NCBI GenBank assembly: GCA_947503175.1
Contig: CANNCO010000004.1
Location: forward strand, 124,001-188,000
From: an uncultured Paracoccaceae bacterium
GTDB taxonomy: Bacteria > Pseudomonadota > Alphaproteobacteria > Rhodobacterales > Rhodobacteraceae
Reading direction: 5' to 3'
DNA: 64,000 bases
Each line of letters starts with the position of its first letter. Position 1 is the first letter of the stretch. A program made the position numbers and the translations under genes. The notes beneath the pieces are model-generated. The model made no database searches. It was not told the DNA's origin and worked only from the letters and a program-made list of their open reading frames with translations. This document shows positions 28,550-37,286 of this stretch, one piece after another.

Positions 28550-29551
28550 TCAAATCCCGTCCAGCGCATCCACAAGCCGGGCCGCACCCTGACGGAACGG
28601 ATCGACGCTCGGCAGTCCCATCCGCGTCTCGACGCCCTCAAGATAGCTCAACGCCTCATCCTCGCCCATGGCCGCCGTATTGACCGAGACCCCCACGATC
28701 TCCGCCTTCGGGTTCACCACCCGCGCCAGCGGCAGCGCCGTGTCGCGCAACGCCTCCAGCGACGGCAACCCATAATCCGGAAGCCCCCGCATGTGGGTCC
28801 GCGTCGGCTCGTGGCTCAACACCAGCGCATCGGGCTGCCCGCCATGGATCAAGGCCATCGTCACACCGCTATAGGAAGCGTGAAACAGGCTCCCCTGCCC
28901 TTCGATGTGATCCCAGTGATCCTCGTCATTATCCGGCGTCAGAATCTCCACCGAACCGGCCATGAAATCGGCGATGACAGCGTCGAGTGGAACACCCGAG
29001 CCCGTCACCAGGATGCCGGTCTGCCCCGTCGCCCGGAACGTCGATTTCATCCCGCGGGCGCGCATCTCCTTGTCCATCGCAAGCGCGGTATACATCTTGC
29101 CCACCGAACAATCCGTCCCAACGGCAAGACAGCGTTTCCCGGTCCGCTTCACGCCGTTCCCGATCGGATAGCGCATCTGCGGCACCCGCACGTCGAACAT
29201 CTGCCCGCCATTCGCAGTTGCCGCCGCCGCCAGATCGGGCTCGTCGCGCAACAGGTTGTGCAGGCCGGAGGCCAGATCGTATCCCATCTCCAGCGCAGCC
29301 ACCAACTCGGCCTTCCACGCCTCCGAGATCATGCCACCCCGGTTCGCGACACCGATCACCAGGGTCTTCGCGCCGGCCTCGCGGGCCGCTTCCAGCCTCA
29401 TGTCCGGAACGCCCACATCGGCCTTGCAGCCGGGCAGGCGCAACTGGCCCACCACGTTCTCGGGACGCCAGTCGCGGATGCCCTGCGCCACCTTGACGGC
29501 AAGGTTATCGGGAGCGTCGCCCAGAAAAAGCAGATAAGGGGTTTCAATCAT
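28550..29551 (-). CDS. dgcN: D-glutamate N-acetyltransferase DgcN (DUF1611)
   Basis: A 333-residue DUF1611 protein. Its P-loop-like segment is AVGTDCSVGKMYTALAM, and the N-terminal half has TPYLLFLGDAPDNLAVKVAQG and LVIGVANRGG. In the dgcN-dgcA pair this family acetylates D-glutamate using acetyl-CoA. The start at 29551 fits the family; the frame is open 19 codons further upstream. It is the first gene of the minus-strand run dgcN-dgcA-exonuclease and is divergent from mcl1. Confidence 0.86.
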   Translation of the reverse strand: MIETPYLLFLGDAPDNLAVKVAQGIRDWRPENVVGQLRLPGCKADVGVPDMRLEAAREAGAKTLVIGVANRGGMISEAWKAELVAALEMGYDLASGLHNLLRDEPDLAAAATANGGQMFDVRVPQMRYPIGNGVKRTGKRCLAVGTDCSVGKMYTALAMDKEMRARGMKSTFRATGQTGILVTGSGVPLDAVIADFMAGSVEILTPDNDEDHWDHIEGQGSLFHASYSGVTMALIHGGQPDALVLSHEPTRTHMRGLPDYGLPSLEALRDTALPLARVVNPKAEIVGVSVNTAAMGEDEALSYLEGVETRMGLPSVDPFRQGAARLVDALDGI

Positions 29552-29817
29552 GTCGCGCGCCTCCAGCCAGTGTCGCCGGAGATTGGGACATTTTTTGGGG
29601 AATTCCATCGCAAAACGAAGTGCCGAAGTCGAAAAATGAACAAGATTTCATCACTGAATATGATCTACCTGCAACATTCTTCGTTCGACTTCATTTCAGA
29701 CGCCCGATTCTCCCATAAACAGCAAAAGCGCGCCCGCGACAGAATGCACTTGCAGCAATTCACGCAATAATCTACGCCGCAACCAATCTCAAACGTAACA
29801 AAATTGCCAAGGTGCCC
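29552..29817. promoter_or_regulatory. Divergent control region dgcN / mcl1
   Basis: A 266-bp gap, A+T-rich in its middle, between the starts of dgcN (minus) and mcl1 (plus). It contains the inverted repeat GAAGTCGAA (29625-29633) and TTCGACTTC (29684-29692), a perfect 9-bp match with arms 50 bp apart, which could bind a dimeric or looping regulator. No coding sequence or RNA gene is evident. No regulator gene lies adjacent. Confidence 0.45.
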
Positions 29818-30774
29818 ATGTCCTTCCGCGTCCAGCCCGCCGCCCCTGCCCGTCCGAACCGCTGTCAGCTCTTCGGCCCCGGGTCGCGCCCCGCCATCTT
29901 CGAAAAGATGGCGAAAAGCGATGCGGATGTGATCAATCTCGATCTCGAGGACAGCGTGACCCCGGATGACAAACCGGAGGCCCGCAAGAACATCATTCAG
30001 GCCATCGGCGATGTGGATTGGGGATCGAAGTATCTGTCGGTCCGGATCAACGGCCTCGACACGCCCTACTGGTACCGCGATGTGGTCAACCTTCTGGAAA
30101 ATGCCGGGCCGCGGATCGACCAGATCATGATCCCGAAGGTCGGCTCCGCGGCGGATGTCTATGCCGTAGACGCGCTTGTCACGGCTGCCGAAGCCGCCAC
30201 CGGGCGCACGAAACCGATCAGTCTCGAAGTGATCATCGAAACCGCAGCGGGCATCGCCCATGTGGAAGAGATCGCCGCCTCGTCACCGCGGCTTCAGGCG
30301 ATGTCGCTGGGTGCCGCCGATTTTGCCGCGTCCATGGGGATGCAGACCACCGGGATCGGCGGGACGCAGGAAAACTACTACATGCATCACGAGGGTGCGA
30401 AATACTGGTCCGACCCGTGGCACTGGGCACAGACCGCAATCGTCGCGGCCTGCCGGACCCACGGCGTTCTGCCGGTCGACGGGCCGTTCGGAGACTTCTC
30501 GGATGACGAAGGATTCCGGGCACAGGCGCTGCGCTCCGCGACCCTCGGTATGGTCGGCAAATGGGCGATCCACCCCAAGCAGGTCGCCCTTGCCAACGAC
30601 GTCTTCACCCCTTCGGCCGAACAGGTCGCCGAGGCGCGCGAGATCCTCGAAGCGATGGAACAGGCCAAACGCGATGGCGCGGGGGCCGCGGTCTACAAGG
30701 GCCGACTGGTCGACATCGCCTCGATCCGGCAGGCAGAGGTCATCGTCCGGCAATCGAAGATGATCGGCGGCTGA
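29818..30774 (+). CDS. mcl1: L-malyl-CoA / beta-methylmalyl-CoA lyase
   Basis: A 318-residue CitE-like lyase, matching the known length of Rhodobacter Mcl1. It interconverts malyl-CoA with acetyl-CoA + glyoxylate and beta-methylmalyl-CoA with propionyl-CoA + glyoxylate in the ethylmalonyl-CoA pathway. Visible blocks: RPNRCQLFGPGSRPAIFEKM, DVINLDLEDSVTPDDKPEAR with Mg-binding acids, SLEVIIETAAGI (catalytic Glu) and GMVGKWAIHPKQVALAN near the C-terminus. Start is the ATG at 29818; a GTG two codons earlier is also possible. The other ethylmalonyl-CoA genes are outside the window. Confidence 0.95.
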   Translation: MSFRVQPAAPARPNRCQLFGPGSRPAIFEKMAKSDADVINLDLEDSVTPDDKPEARKNIIQAIGDVDWGSKYLSVRINGLDTPYWYRDVVNLLENAGPRIDQIMIPKVGSAADVYAVDALVTAAEAATGRTKPISLEVIIETAAGIAHVEEIAASSPRLQAMSLGAADFAASMGMQTTGIGGTQENYYMHHEGAKYWSDPWHWAQTAIVAACRTHGVLPVDGPFGDFSDDEGFRAQALRSATLGMVGKWAIHPKQVALANDVFTPSAEQVAEAREILEAMEQAKRDGAGAAVYKGRLVDIASIRQAEVIVRQSKMIGG

Positions 30775-30777
30775 GCC

Positions 30778-33264
30778 TCAGAACAGAAAGTCCTCGGCCC
30801 CCAGATCGGCGATGCTGACACCGGTGAGTGTCAGCACATCGCCTGCCGCCCCGTCGATCCGGACATCGCCACCGTCCTGAACCATGTGATTGGCCATCAG
30901 GTCGGCCAGATCCGTGATGCTTGAAACGCCCGAAAGGTCGATCTTCTCGAAATCGTTCGTCGCGGCGAAATCGGTGATCCGGTCCGCCCCGAACCCGTCG
31001 ACGAAAACGAATGTATCCGCGTTGAAGTTTCCCGACAGGATGTCATCGCCCACCCCGCCCCAAAGCGTGTCGAAGCCAGCACCACCCGCCATCTCGTCAT
31101 TGCCCGCGCCGCCCCGGACGTGATCGTTGCCGGGCCCGCCGTTCAGCCGGTCGTTCCCGTCGCCCGCATCGAGCATGTCGTCGCCCCCCTCACCGAACAA
31201 CGCGTCGTCGTTGTCTCCGGCCCGTAGGTCGTCATTCCCGAAACCGCCGAACAGCCGGTCGAACCCGCCTTCGCCGATCAGCAGATCGTTTCCGTTTCCG
31301 CCATACAGGTTGTCTGCCTGCCCTCCGCCATTCAGCGTATCGTTCCCCTCGCCGCCTTCAAGCAGGTCAAACCCCGCATCGCCAAAGAGAAAATCGTCTC
31401 CCGCCTCGCCATAAAGCCGATCCTCCTGTGCGCCGCCACGAAGCGTGTCGTCCCCGTCGCCGCCGCGCAACCAGTCATTGCCCGCGCCCCCGGTGATCAG
31501 GTCGGCCCCGGCCTCGCCATAGGCCGTGTCCACACCGTCGCCGCCGTCGATCGTATCGTCGCCGGACCCTCCCCAAAGCGTGTCCGCCTGCGCCCCGCCA
31601 TCGATCTGATCGGCGCCGTCGCCGCCAAAGATCGTGTCAAAGCCCGCATCTCCCGACAGCACATCATCGCCCGATCCCCCCGACAACGTATCCTCGCCAG
31701 TGCCGCCCGAGATCGTGTCGTTGCCCAGACCGCCGGTCAGAACATCATTTCCCGCGCCGCCGGTGATCACCCGGTCGGCGGGAAAGAAGGGCGGGCGCTC
31801 AAGCGGCACGACATCCCATCCGGCAACATCCCCTGCCGTCAGCGGATCACCGGTCGAGGTGATAATCTCAAGGCTCTCGTCGCCAAAGGCGATCATCGCA
31901 CCCGTGGCGGTGGGCGTCACCGCGAACTGTGCGGCGCTGTAAAGCATCGGCCAGCCGGAGAGATCCAGCCGGTCGACGCCGACCTCGAACCCGTCGATCA
32001 CGTCAGTCCGCCCATCTGCCGCCAGAACGAACAGATCCGCGCCCGTGCCGCCCGCCAGCGTATCCGATCCGCTTCCATCCCAAAGGATGTCGTCGCCGCC
32101 CGCGCCGTCCAACGCGTCGTCACCCGCGCCGCCAATCACATGATCGTCGAGGGCGGTCCCGGCCAGCGCCCCACCGCCCGGTCCGGCGGCAAGTGCATCT
32201 CCAAGGGCCGAGATGTCGTATGACAGACGTGACAGGCCCGCCTCGCCAGACCCCGCCGCAACAATCTGCAGACTGTCCGACAGGGGTACCATCGTCAGCG
32301 CCGAGATATTGCTCAACGTCAGTGGGACCGTATCTGCAATGCTCTCCAGATGAACCAGCCTGCCCCCCGGCAAAAGGGTGAAGAGGCTCAGCCCGTCATC
32401 GCTCCCGCCCGCCAGCACGAATGCGAATCCGTCAACCTCTGCCACCGCAAGCGCACCCACCCCGTCGAACCGCGTTGGCAGGCTGTCCAGCACATGGTCG
32501 GCCAGCGACAGGCCGCCACCCGGATCAAGCGCAACGACCGTCAGCGCGCCGTTGCCCACCGAACCGATCACGGCATAACTCTGACCGCCGACACTCAGGA
32601 TTTCCGCCCGTCCCGGCGCGTTCAGCCCCAGCCCGTCCGCCGCGCCCAGCCGCGCGGTTTCGGTCAGGCTTCCGTCACTTCCGACGGCGAACCGCATGAT
32701 GGAATCACCTGTTTCGGATACGGCGATCAGGGTGCCGCCAGTCACCTGCAATGCGGCCAGGCCCGAAAGCGCGGGATCGCCCATCGCGGGAAGGGTTGCG
32801 GCAAGGGTCAGGTCGCCATCGGCCTCCAGACGGAAACTGTCTATGCCACCATCGCGCCGGGATGCGAACACCCCGTCGAACGCACGTCCCGACGCGGGCG
32901 CGACCAGACGGTCGGTCAGCGCATCCAGCGGCATAACCGCGCCGAATGTTCCATCCGCGCCAAGGCTGACCGCCGCGCCGTTCAGCGGGTCTGCCCCCGC
33001 CAGATACAGAACCGGGCCGGTTGCGGTGTCCGCGATGACCAGATCGGGTCTGATACCGGGCTGAAGGAACAGAGGATGGGCAAATTCCCAAAGCAGGCTC
33101 AGCGCGCCGTCCGGACCGACCCGGAATGCGCTCAACCCCCCGCCAGTGCCACTCGCCGCATAGACGACCGGGCCCTGGGACGTCTCAAGGACGGCCAGCG
33201 CACCGATTGCAACCGAATGATCAAAGCTGCTTTCACCCAGAATCTGCTCGACAGTCAGTGCCAT
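30778..33264 (-). CDS. Large RTX-repeat calcium-binding protein with N-terminal propeller-like half
   Basis: An 828-residue predicted type I-secreted protein. Residues 1-350 lack RTX repeats and show repeated VVYAASGT/YLAG-like strands and SAFRVGPDGALSLL-type units, like a lactonase-type beta-propeller. A short RTX block lies at ~377-410 (GGAGDDALDGAGGDDIL). A ~90-residue spacer with DVIDGFEVGVDRLDLSGW follows, then the main run of GGxGxDxL nonapeptides at ~502-745. The end (RITDFAATNDFEKIDLSG, final DFLF) is a typical C-terminal secretion region. There is no Sec signal. No T1SS genes lie next to it; the neighbours are capsule-export genes. Ligand or activity unknown. Confidence 0.88.
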   Translation of the reverse strand: MALTVEQILGESSFDHSVAIGALAVLETSQGPVVYAASGTGGGLSAFRVGPDGALSLLWEFAHPLFLQPGIRPDLVIADTATGPVLYLAGADPLNGAAVSLGADGTFGAVMPLDALTDRLVAPASGRAFDGVFASRRDGGIDSFRLEADGDLTLAATLPAMGDPALSGLAALQVTGGTLIAVSETGDSIMRFAVGSDGSLTETARLGAADGLGLNAPGRAEILSVGGQSYAVIGSVGNGALTVVALDPGGGLSLADHVLDSLPTRFDGVGALAVAEVDGFAFVLAGGSDDGLSLFTLLPGGRLVHLESIADTVPLTLSNISALTMVPLSDSLQIVAAGSGEAGLSRLSYDISALGDALAAGPGGGALAGTALDDHVIGGAGDDALDGAGGDDILWDGSGSDTLAGGTGADLFVLAADGRTDVIDGFEVGVDRLDLSGWPMLYSAAQFAVTPTATGAMIAFGDESLEIITSTGDPLTAGDVAGWDVVPLERPPFFPADRVITGGAGNDVLTGGLGNDTISGGTGEDTLSGGSGDDVLSGDAGFDTIFGGDGADQIDGGAQADTLWGGSGDDTIDGGDGVDTAYGEAGADLITGGAGNDWLRGGDGDDTLRGGAQEDRLYGEAGDDFLFGDAGFDLLEGGEGNDTLNGGGQADNLYGGNGNDLLIGEGGFDRLFGGFGNDDLRAGDNDDALFGEGGDDMLDAGDGNDRLNGGPGNDHVRGGAGNDEMAGGAGFDTLWGGVGDDILSGNFNADTFVFVDGFGADRITDFAATNDFEKIDLSGVSSITDLADLMANHMVQDGGDVRIDGAAGDVLTLTGVSIADLGAEDFLF

Positions 33265-33295
33265 GCGTCACATCCCGTTACGGTCGCGGTTTCGG

Positions 33296-34003
33296 TCAGG
33301 CCGCGATCCCCATCAGATCCCGGTGGTGGTCGATCGCATCCATCACATCCTCGTGCCAGGTCAGCCGTCCCGCCTCCAACACCGCGCCCGACTGACACAG
33401 GCGGGCAAGGTGCCGAAGCGAATGACTGACGACGATCGCCCCCGCCCGCTCCAGCCGCGCGCGAAGCAAGGCTTCGGACGATGCGCGAAACGCGGCATCG
33501 CCGACGGCGGTGACCTCGTCGACAAGATAGGTATCGAAGGGCAGGCCCATGGACACACCGAAGGCCAGCCGCGCGCGCATGCCCGACGAATAGGTGCGGA
33601 ACGGCGCGCCCATATGGGCACCCAGTTTCGCGAAATCGGCCACGAAGGCGGCAAGCGCGCGCGGACATACGCCGTAAAGCCGCGCCACGAAGCGGATGTT
33701 TTCCGTGCCCGACAGATCGGGATGAAAACTGCCCGCGAAACCAACGGGCCACGAGACGCGGCCATGGCGCAGGATCTGGCCTGCATCCGGCCTGCTTGCA
33801 CCCGAAATCAGGCGCAGCAGGCTGGACTTCCCCGCGCCATTCCGGCCCAGAAGGGCAATCGCCCGGCCGCCGGGTAGGACGACCCTGATCCGGTCTGCGA
33901 CAACCGACACGGCACCCCGCGCGTGATGGGACTTGCTCACGTCCCGCAACACGATCGTCCCGGGCGGTGCCAGATACGTGTCACGCATGGCGGCGACACT
34001 CAT
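33296..34003 (-). CDS. kpsT: Capsular polysaccharide ABC exporter, ATP-binding protein (KpsT-like)
   Basis: A 235-residue ATPase of the ABC-2 polysaccharide exporter class. Walker A is LLGRNGAGKSSLLRL; the ABC signature is the short form TYSSGMRARLAFGVSM; Walker B and following are TYLVDEVTAVGDAAF, all as in KpsT. It works with a KpsM-type permease, here encoded divergently at 35289. Its start overlaps the stop of the KpsE-like gene by four bases. The exported polymer is unknown. Confidence 0.88.
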   Translation of the reverse strand: MSVAAMRDTYLAPPGTIVLRDVSKSHHARGAVSVVADRIRVVLPGGRAIALLGRNGAGKSSLLRLISGASRPDAGQILRHGRVSWPVGFAGSFHPDLSGTENIRFVARLYGVCPRALAAFVADFAKLGAHMGAPFRTYSSGMRARLAFGVSMGLPFDTYLVDEVTAVGDAAFRASSEALLRARLERAGAIVVSHSLRHLARLCQSGAVLEAGRLTWHEDVMDAIDHHRDLMGIAA

Positions 34004-35223
34004 TGCCTGTCCCTCAGACTGGCCAAGGTCAGCGCGCCGATGGCCCAGATCAACACCAGGAAAAGCCCGCCCAGCCCAAGGATCACGGCCGGGTCGGGGG
34101 CAGTGGCGCGCTCGGCCAGCGTCGGTTTGATATGCGCGGCCAGATAGCGTGTCTGCCGGCGCGCCTCGGCCACGGCAAGGTCATAGGCGGCCAGCGCGGC
34201 AAGATAGCTTTCGCGCGCGAACTCCACATCGACGCTCAGCCGTTCGAACGCCGCCATCACGCTGGCATAGTCCTCTCCGGCGGGACCTCCGCCGGATCCG
34301 ATCTTCATGCGTTCCGTTGCGATCCGCGCCTCGATCACCTCGATCCGCTGGCGGGCCTGTGCAATGCGCGGATCGCTGTCCCGGGTCTGGGTCACAAGCA
34401 GGTCCAGACGGATCAGCTCATCGGCCAGTTCCGCCTGCAAACGGGTCAAAAGCCCCATCTGACCGCTGACATCCGCGCCCGGATCGACGATCTGGCTTTC
34501 CGTCCGAAAGGCCGTCAGGGCCGCCCTTGCATCGCGCAGCCGGGCGCCGGCCTGATCCAGCCCGAACCGCGCCGCTTCAAGGATGTCGTTGCGGGCAATG
34601 GCCGACAGTTCATTGATCAGGGCCTGTGACCGGGAAAACGCCGCCCCGGCGATGTCCTGCGCAAAGGCGGGGTCAAATGCTCTGACCCGCAACTCGATCA
34701 GACCCGTGCCCGCATCATAGGACAGGCGCGTCATCCGCTCCCAGTACCGCACCAGATCCTCTATCGTCCCATCCTGTGCGAAGGCGAAGACCGGGTCGCG
34801 CGCGGCGTGAACCGAATAGGCAGACCGCAGATCCAGATCGCGGTCGAGCGCGGCGACAAGCTCCTGACTGGAGAGATAGGCGTGCAGAATGTCCGCATCG
34901 GCCGATCCCGACCCGGAAAGGCCGGCAAATCCGCCGAACAGATCGACCGGAAGCGCCGCCTCCTCGCGCCGTACGGAAAACCCAACCGTCGACTCGAACT
35001 GCGGCACGGCTTTCCAGTAAAGATAGGCCGCCGCGCAGAGAAGCGGCGCAACGACCATCACAAGCAGGCTCGCCCACGGGCCGCGACCGGGGCGCGCGGC
35101 GGCAACCGGTGGCAGCGGCTCTTGCCGCAGCTCCGCATCCGCGCGATAGGCCAGGGCCGTTCCGGGTGCGTCGCGCGTCGCGGGCACCCCATGGCCTGGG
35201 TCGGTCGGGACAGGAGAAAGCAC
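34000..35223 (-). CDS. kpsE: Polysaccharide export inner-membrane/periplasmic protein (KpsE/BexC-like)
   Basis: A 407-residue polysaccharide co-polymerase-type protein. It has a cytosolic N-terminus of ~48 residues, one helix at ~49-70 (ASLLVMVVAPLLCAAAYLYW) and the Wzz-like start QFESTVGFSVRRE. A long periplasmic coiled-coil region follows (residues ~230-370, with QLIRLDLLVTQTRDSDPRI-like heptads). A C-terminal helix lies at ~378-400. It bridges the KpsMT transporter to the outer-membrane exporter. Start is GTG at 35223; it shares a 65-bp divergent promoter region with kpsM. Confidence 0.85.
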   Translation of the reverse strand: MLSPVPTDPGHGVPATRDAPGTALAYRADAELRQEPLPPVAAARPGRGPWASLLVMVVAPLLCAAAYLYWKAVPQFESTVGFSVRREEAALPVDLFGGFAGLSGSGSADADILHAYLSSQELVAALDRDLDLRSAYSVHAARDPVFAFAQDGTIEDLVRYWERMTRLSYDAGTGLIELRVRAFDPAFAQDIAGAAFSRSQALINELSAIARNDILEAARFGLDQAGARLRDARAALTAFRTESQIVDPGADVSGQMGLLTRLQAELADELIRLDLLVTQTRDSDPRIAQARQRIEVIEARIATERMKIGSGGGPAGEDYASVMAAFERLSVDVEFARESYLAALAAYDLAVAEARRQTRYLAAHIKPTLAERATAPDPAVILGLGGLFLVLIWAIGALTLASLRDRQ

Positions 35224-35288
35224 GGTTTGGGCGCCTCTGGGTAAAGCAAAATTAACGCTGCGAACGCTAGTGTCTTATCCGACAGCCA

Positions 35289-36104
35289 ATGAAGAATTCG
35301 TTGCCCGAGGTGCCCGTCTTGACCCTGCCGCAGGCTTTGCCGCCGCCGTCCGCCCGCCGCGCCGTCACTGCGATGATGCTGCGCGAGATGGCCGGCACAT
35401 ATGCCCGGACGCCGGGGGGGTGGGTCTGGGCGGTGGCCGAACCCGTGGCCGCAATCGCGCTTCTGTCGGCCGTCTTTCAGCTGGCCTTCGATGCCCCGCC
35501 GCTGGGTCACAGCTTTATCCTGTTCTATGCGACGGGTTACCTGCCATTCATGATTTTCACCGATATTTCCGTCAAACTTGCCAATGCCTTACGCTTCTCG
35601 CGCCCGCTTCTCGCCTATCCGGCGGTCACCGGGATCGATGCGCTTCTTGCGCGCCTTCTGCTGAACACGCTGACTCATCTCCTGATCACTCTCACCGTTC
35701 TGGGCGGGATCGAGATACTTTTTGAAACAGGCGCGCAATACGCACCGGCAACGGTCTTGACGACACTGGCGATGACCATCGCCCTTGCGGCGGGGGCGGG
35801 GACGTTCAACTGCTACCTGTTCATGCGCCTGCCTGTCTGGGAACGGTTCTGGCAGATCGCGACACGGCCTCTGTTCGTGATATCCGGCGTCTTCTTTCTG
35901 TTCGAGGATATCCCGGCGGGTTGGCGCGACGTGGCGTGGTTCAATCCGCTCCTGCACATCACGTCGATGATGCGCGCGGGGGCCTATCCGACCTATTCCG
36001 CGCCCTATGCCCAGCCGGCATTCGTCTGGGGTGTCGCGCTGGCCTGCCTTGTCCTCGGGCTTCTGACGCTCCGCTTCCTGCGCAGGGATCTTACCCATGG
36101 ATGA
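35289..36104 (+). CDS. kpsM: ABC-2 type polysaccharide export permease (KpsM-like)
   Basis: A 271-residue ABC-2 permease with about six helices. The N-terminal amphipathic stretch RRAVTAMMLREMAGTYARTPGGWVWAVAEP leads into helix 1. The C-terminal part has FFLFEDIPAGWRDVAWFNPLLHITSMMRAG, the typical KpsM/Wzm motif around the PLxH turn. It would form the channel with KpsT. It is divergent from kpsE-kpsT and overlaps the following sulfotransferase by eight bases. Confidence 0.87.
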   Translation: MKNSLPEVPVLTLPQALPPPSARRAVTAMMLREMAGTYARTPGGWVWAVAEPVAAIALLSAVFQLAFDAPPLGHSFILFYATGYLPFMIFTDISVKLANALRFSRPLLAYPAVTGIDALLARLLLNTLTHLLITLTVLGGIEILFETGAQYAPATVLTTLAMTIALAAGAGTFNCYLFMRLPVWERFWQIATRPLFVISGVFFLFEDIPAGWRDVAWFNPLLHITSMMRAGAYPTYSAPYAQPAFVWGVALACLVLGLLTLRFLRRDLTHG

Positions 36105-36999
36105 TCCGCTGATCGACCGCCTGTTCATCGGCGCCGGCGCCATGAAGGCCGGAACGACGTGGCTTTACTCCGTGCTCGACAAGCATCCAGACATTTTCTT
36201 CTCGCTGGAAAAAGAGATCCACTACTTCTACGCCCGTCACGTCCGGGCCGATGTTCTCTCGGAACAGGCCCGGCTTGCGAATGTGCAGAACAAGTACCTT
36301 CGGTTCGATCCCGCGCGCGCGTCCGCCGGTGCTATCCGAAACCGGCTGCGATGGGCGGCGAACTATCTTGACGGCCCGGTCGACGACCACTGGTATCGCG
36401 GGCTTTTCGCATTCCGGCGCGGGCAGGCCTGGTGCGCGGACTTCTCGAACCTCTATGCGCTTCTGCCTGCCGAGGCCTGGACAAACATCGCGGGCCGCGT
36501 CGGCACGCTGCGTGTTCTTTACACGATGCGCGACCCCGTTGACCGGCTTTGGAGCCACATGAAGTTCCACCTCGCGATCACGGGCCGGGCCGACGCGCTG
36601 GACAGCTGGAAAGTGGACGAGGTCGCCCGCTTCATCCGCCAGCCCTTCATCTGGGACAATGCCGAATACGGGGCCGCGATCCGCCGGATGCGGGCTGGTC
36701 TTCCCGAAGACGCGCTGATGCTTGCCGTTCACGAAGATGTTCACGGCGACGAGGCGGCGGCCTTGCAACGGATCGAAACGCATCTCGGTATTGCGCATTT
36801 CACCTATCCCGAAGCGGTTCTGGCGCAGCGCGTCAACAGCACGCCACAGCGTCCGATCCCACAGTGGTTCCGCGACCTGCTCGCCCCGGATGTGGCCCGG
36901 ATCAAAACGGAACTCGCCGACCTCGGGATCAGCATTCCCGAGGCATGGGGCGATACCGTGGATACGGGTAATGGTGCACCGGACAGAAAGTCGGCCTGA
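36097..36999 (+). CDS. Sulfotransferase-domain protein
   Basis: A 300-residue PAPS-dependent sulfotransferase of the heparan N-deacetylase/sulfotransferase-like family. The 5'-phosphosulfate loop is FIGAGAMKAGTTWLYSVLDK (residues 7-26), followed by HPDIFFSLEKEIHYF. The 3'-phosphate-binding part is RVLYTMRDPVDRLWSHMKFH. It overlaps kpsM, which suggests that it sulfates the exported polysaccharide or a surface glycan. Sulfated capsules fit a marine organism; that link is inference. Confidence 0.85.
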   Translation: MDDPLIDRLFIGAGAMKAGTTWLYSVLDKHPDIFFSLEKEIHYFYARHVRADVLSEQARLANVQNKYLRFDPARASAGAIRNRLRWAANYLDGPVDDHWYRGLFAFRRGQAWCADFSNLYALLPAEAWTNIAGRVGTLRVLYTMRDPVDRLWSHMKFHLAITGRADALDSWKVDEVARFIRQPFIWDNAEYGAAIRRMRAGLPEDALMLAVHEDVHGDEAAALQRIETHLGIAHFTYPEAVLAQRVNSTPQRPIPQWFRDLLAPDVARIKTELADLGISIPEAWGDTVDTGNGAPDRKSA

Positions 37000-37286
37000 C
37001 ACTGGCGGTTCGCCGTGACGGACGCGTCTTCGATGTCGGGAATGCCGCCGCCCTGATACGCTTTGCACGCGGCACCTGCCCGGGGCAGCCACTGCAAACA
37101 TAGGCAGTGTGGCCCGCGCCGGATGCCCCGGGCGCACCGAAGGAACCTTGTTACCGGCCGCAGAACGGTGCCCGGATCGCACCGGGACCGCGCGGTTCGG
37201 CACCGAACAAAACCTACGGCACTAGTGCTTTCACCACGACGCGCCACCACGCCCGACCGCCCGACCAGCCCCGAATCGACCTTCCG
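37000..37286. other. Intergenic region without a gene
   Basis: A 287-bp stretch between the stops of the plus-strand sulfotransferase and the minus-strand glycosyltransferase. No start codon with a plausible coding frame was found. A 33-codon stop-free run on the plus strand at 37003-37107 lacks a start. No clear terminator hairpin or tRNA. It may be decayed sequence. Confidence 0.5.

Noticed and set aside
27539-29770. A 743-codon open frame antisense to dgcA and dgcN
   Set aside because: It crosses two well-supported genes on the other strand and its translation is rich in Arg/His/Pro without motifs, as expected for a shadow frame.
31020-31780. Tandem DNA repeats resembling a CRISPR or satellite
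   Set aside because: The periodicity of about 27 bp is from the nonapeptide RTX codons of the gene on the minus strand; spacers are not unique and coding potential is intact.
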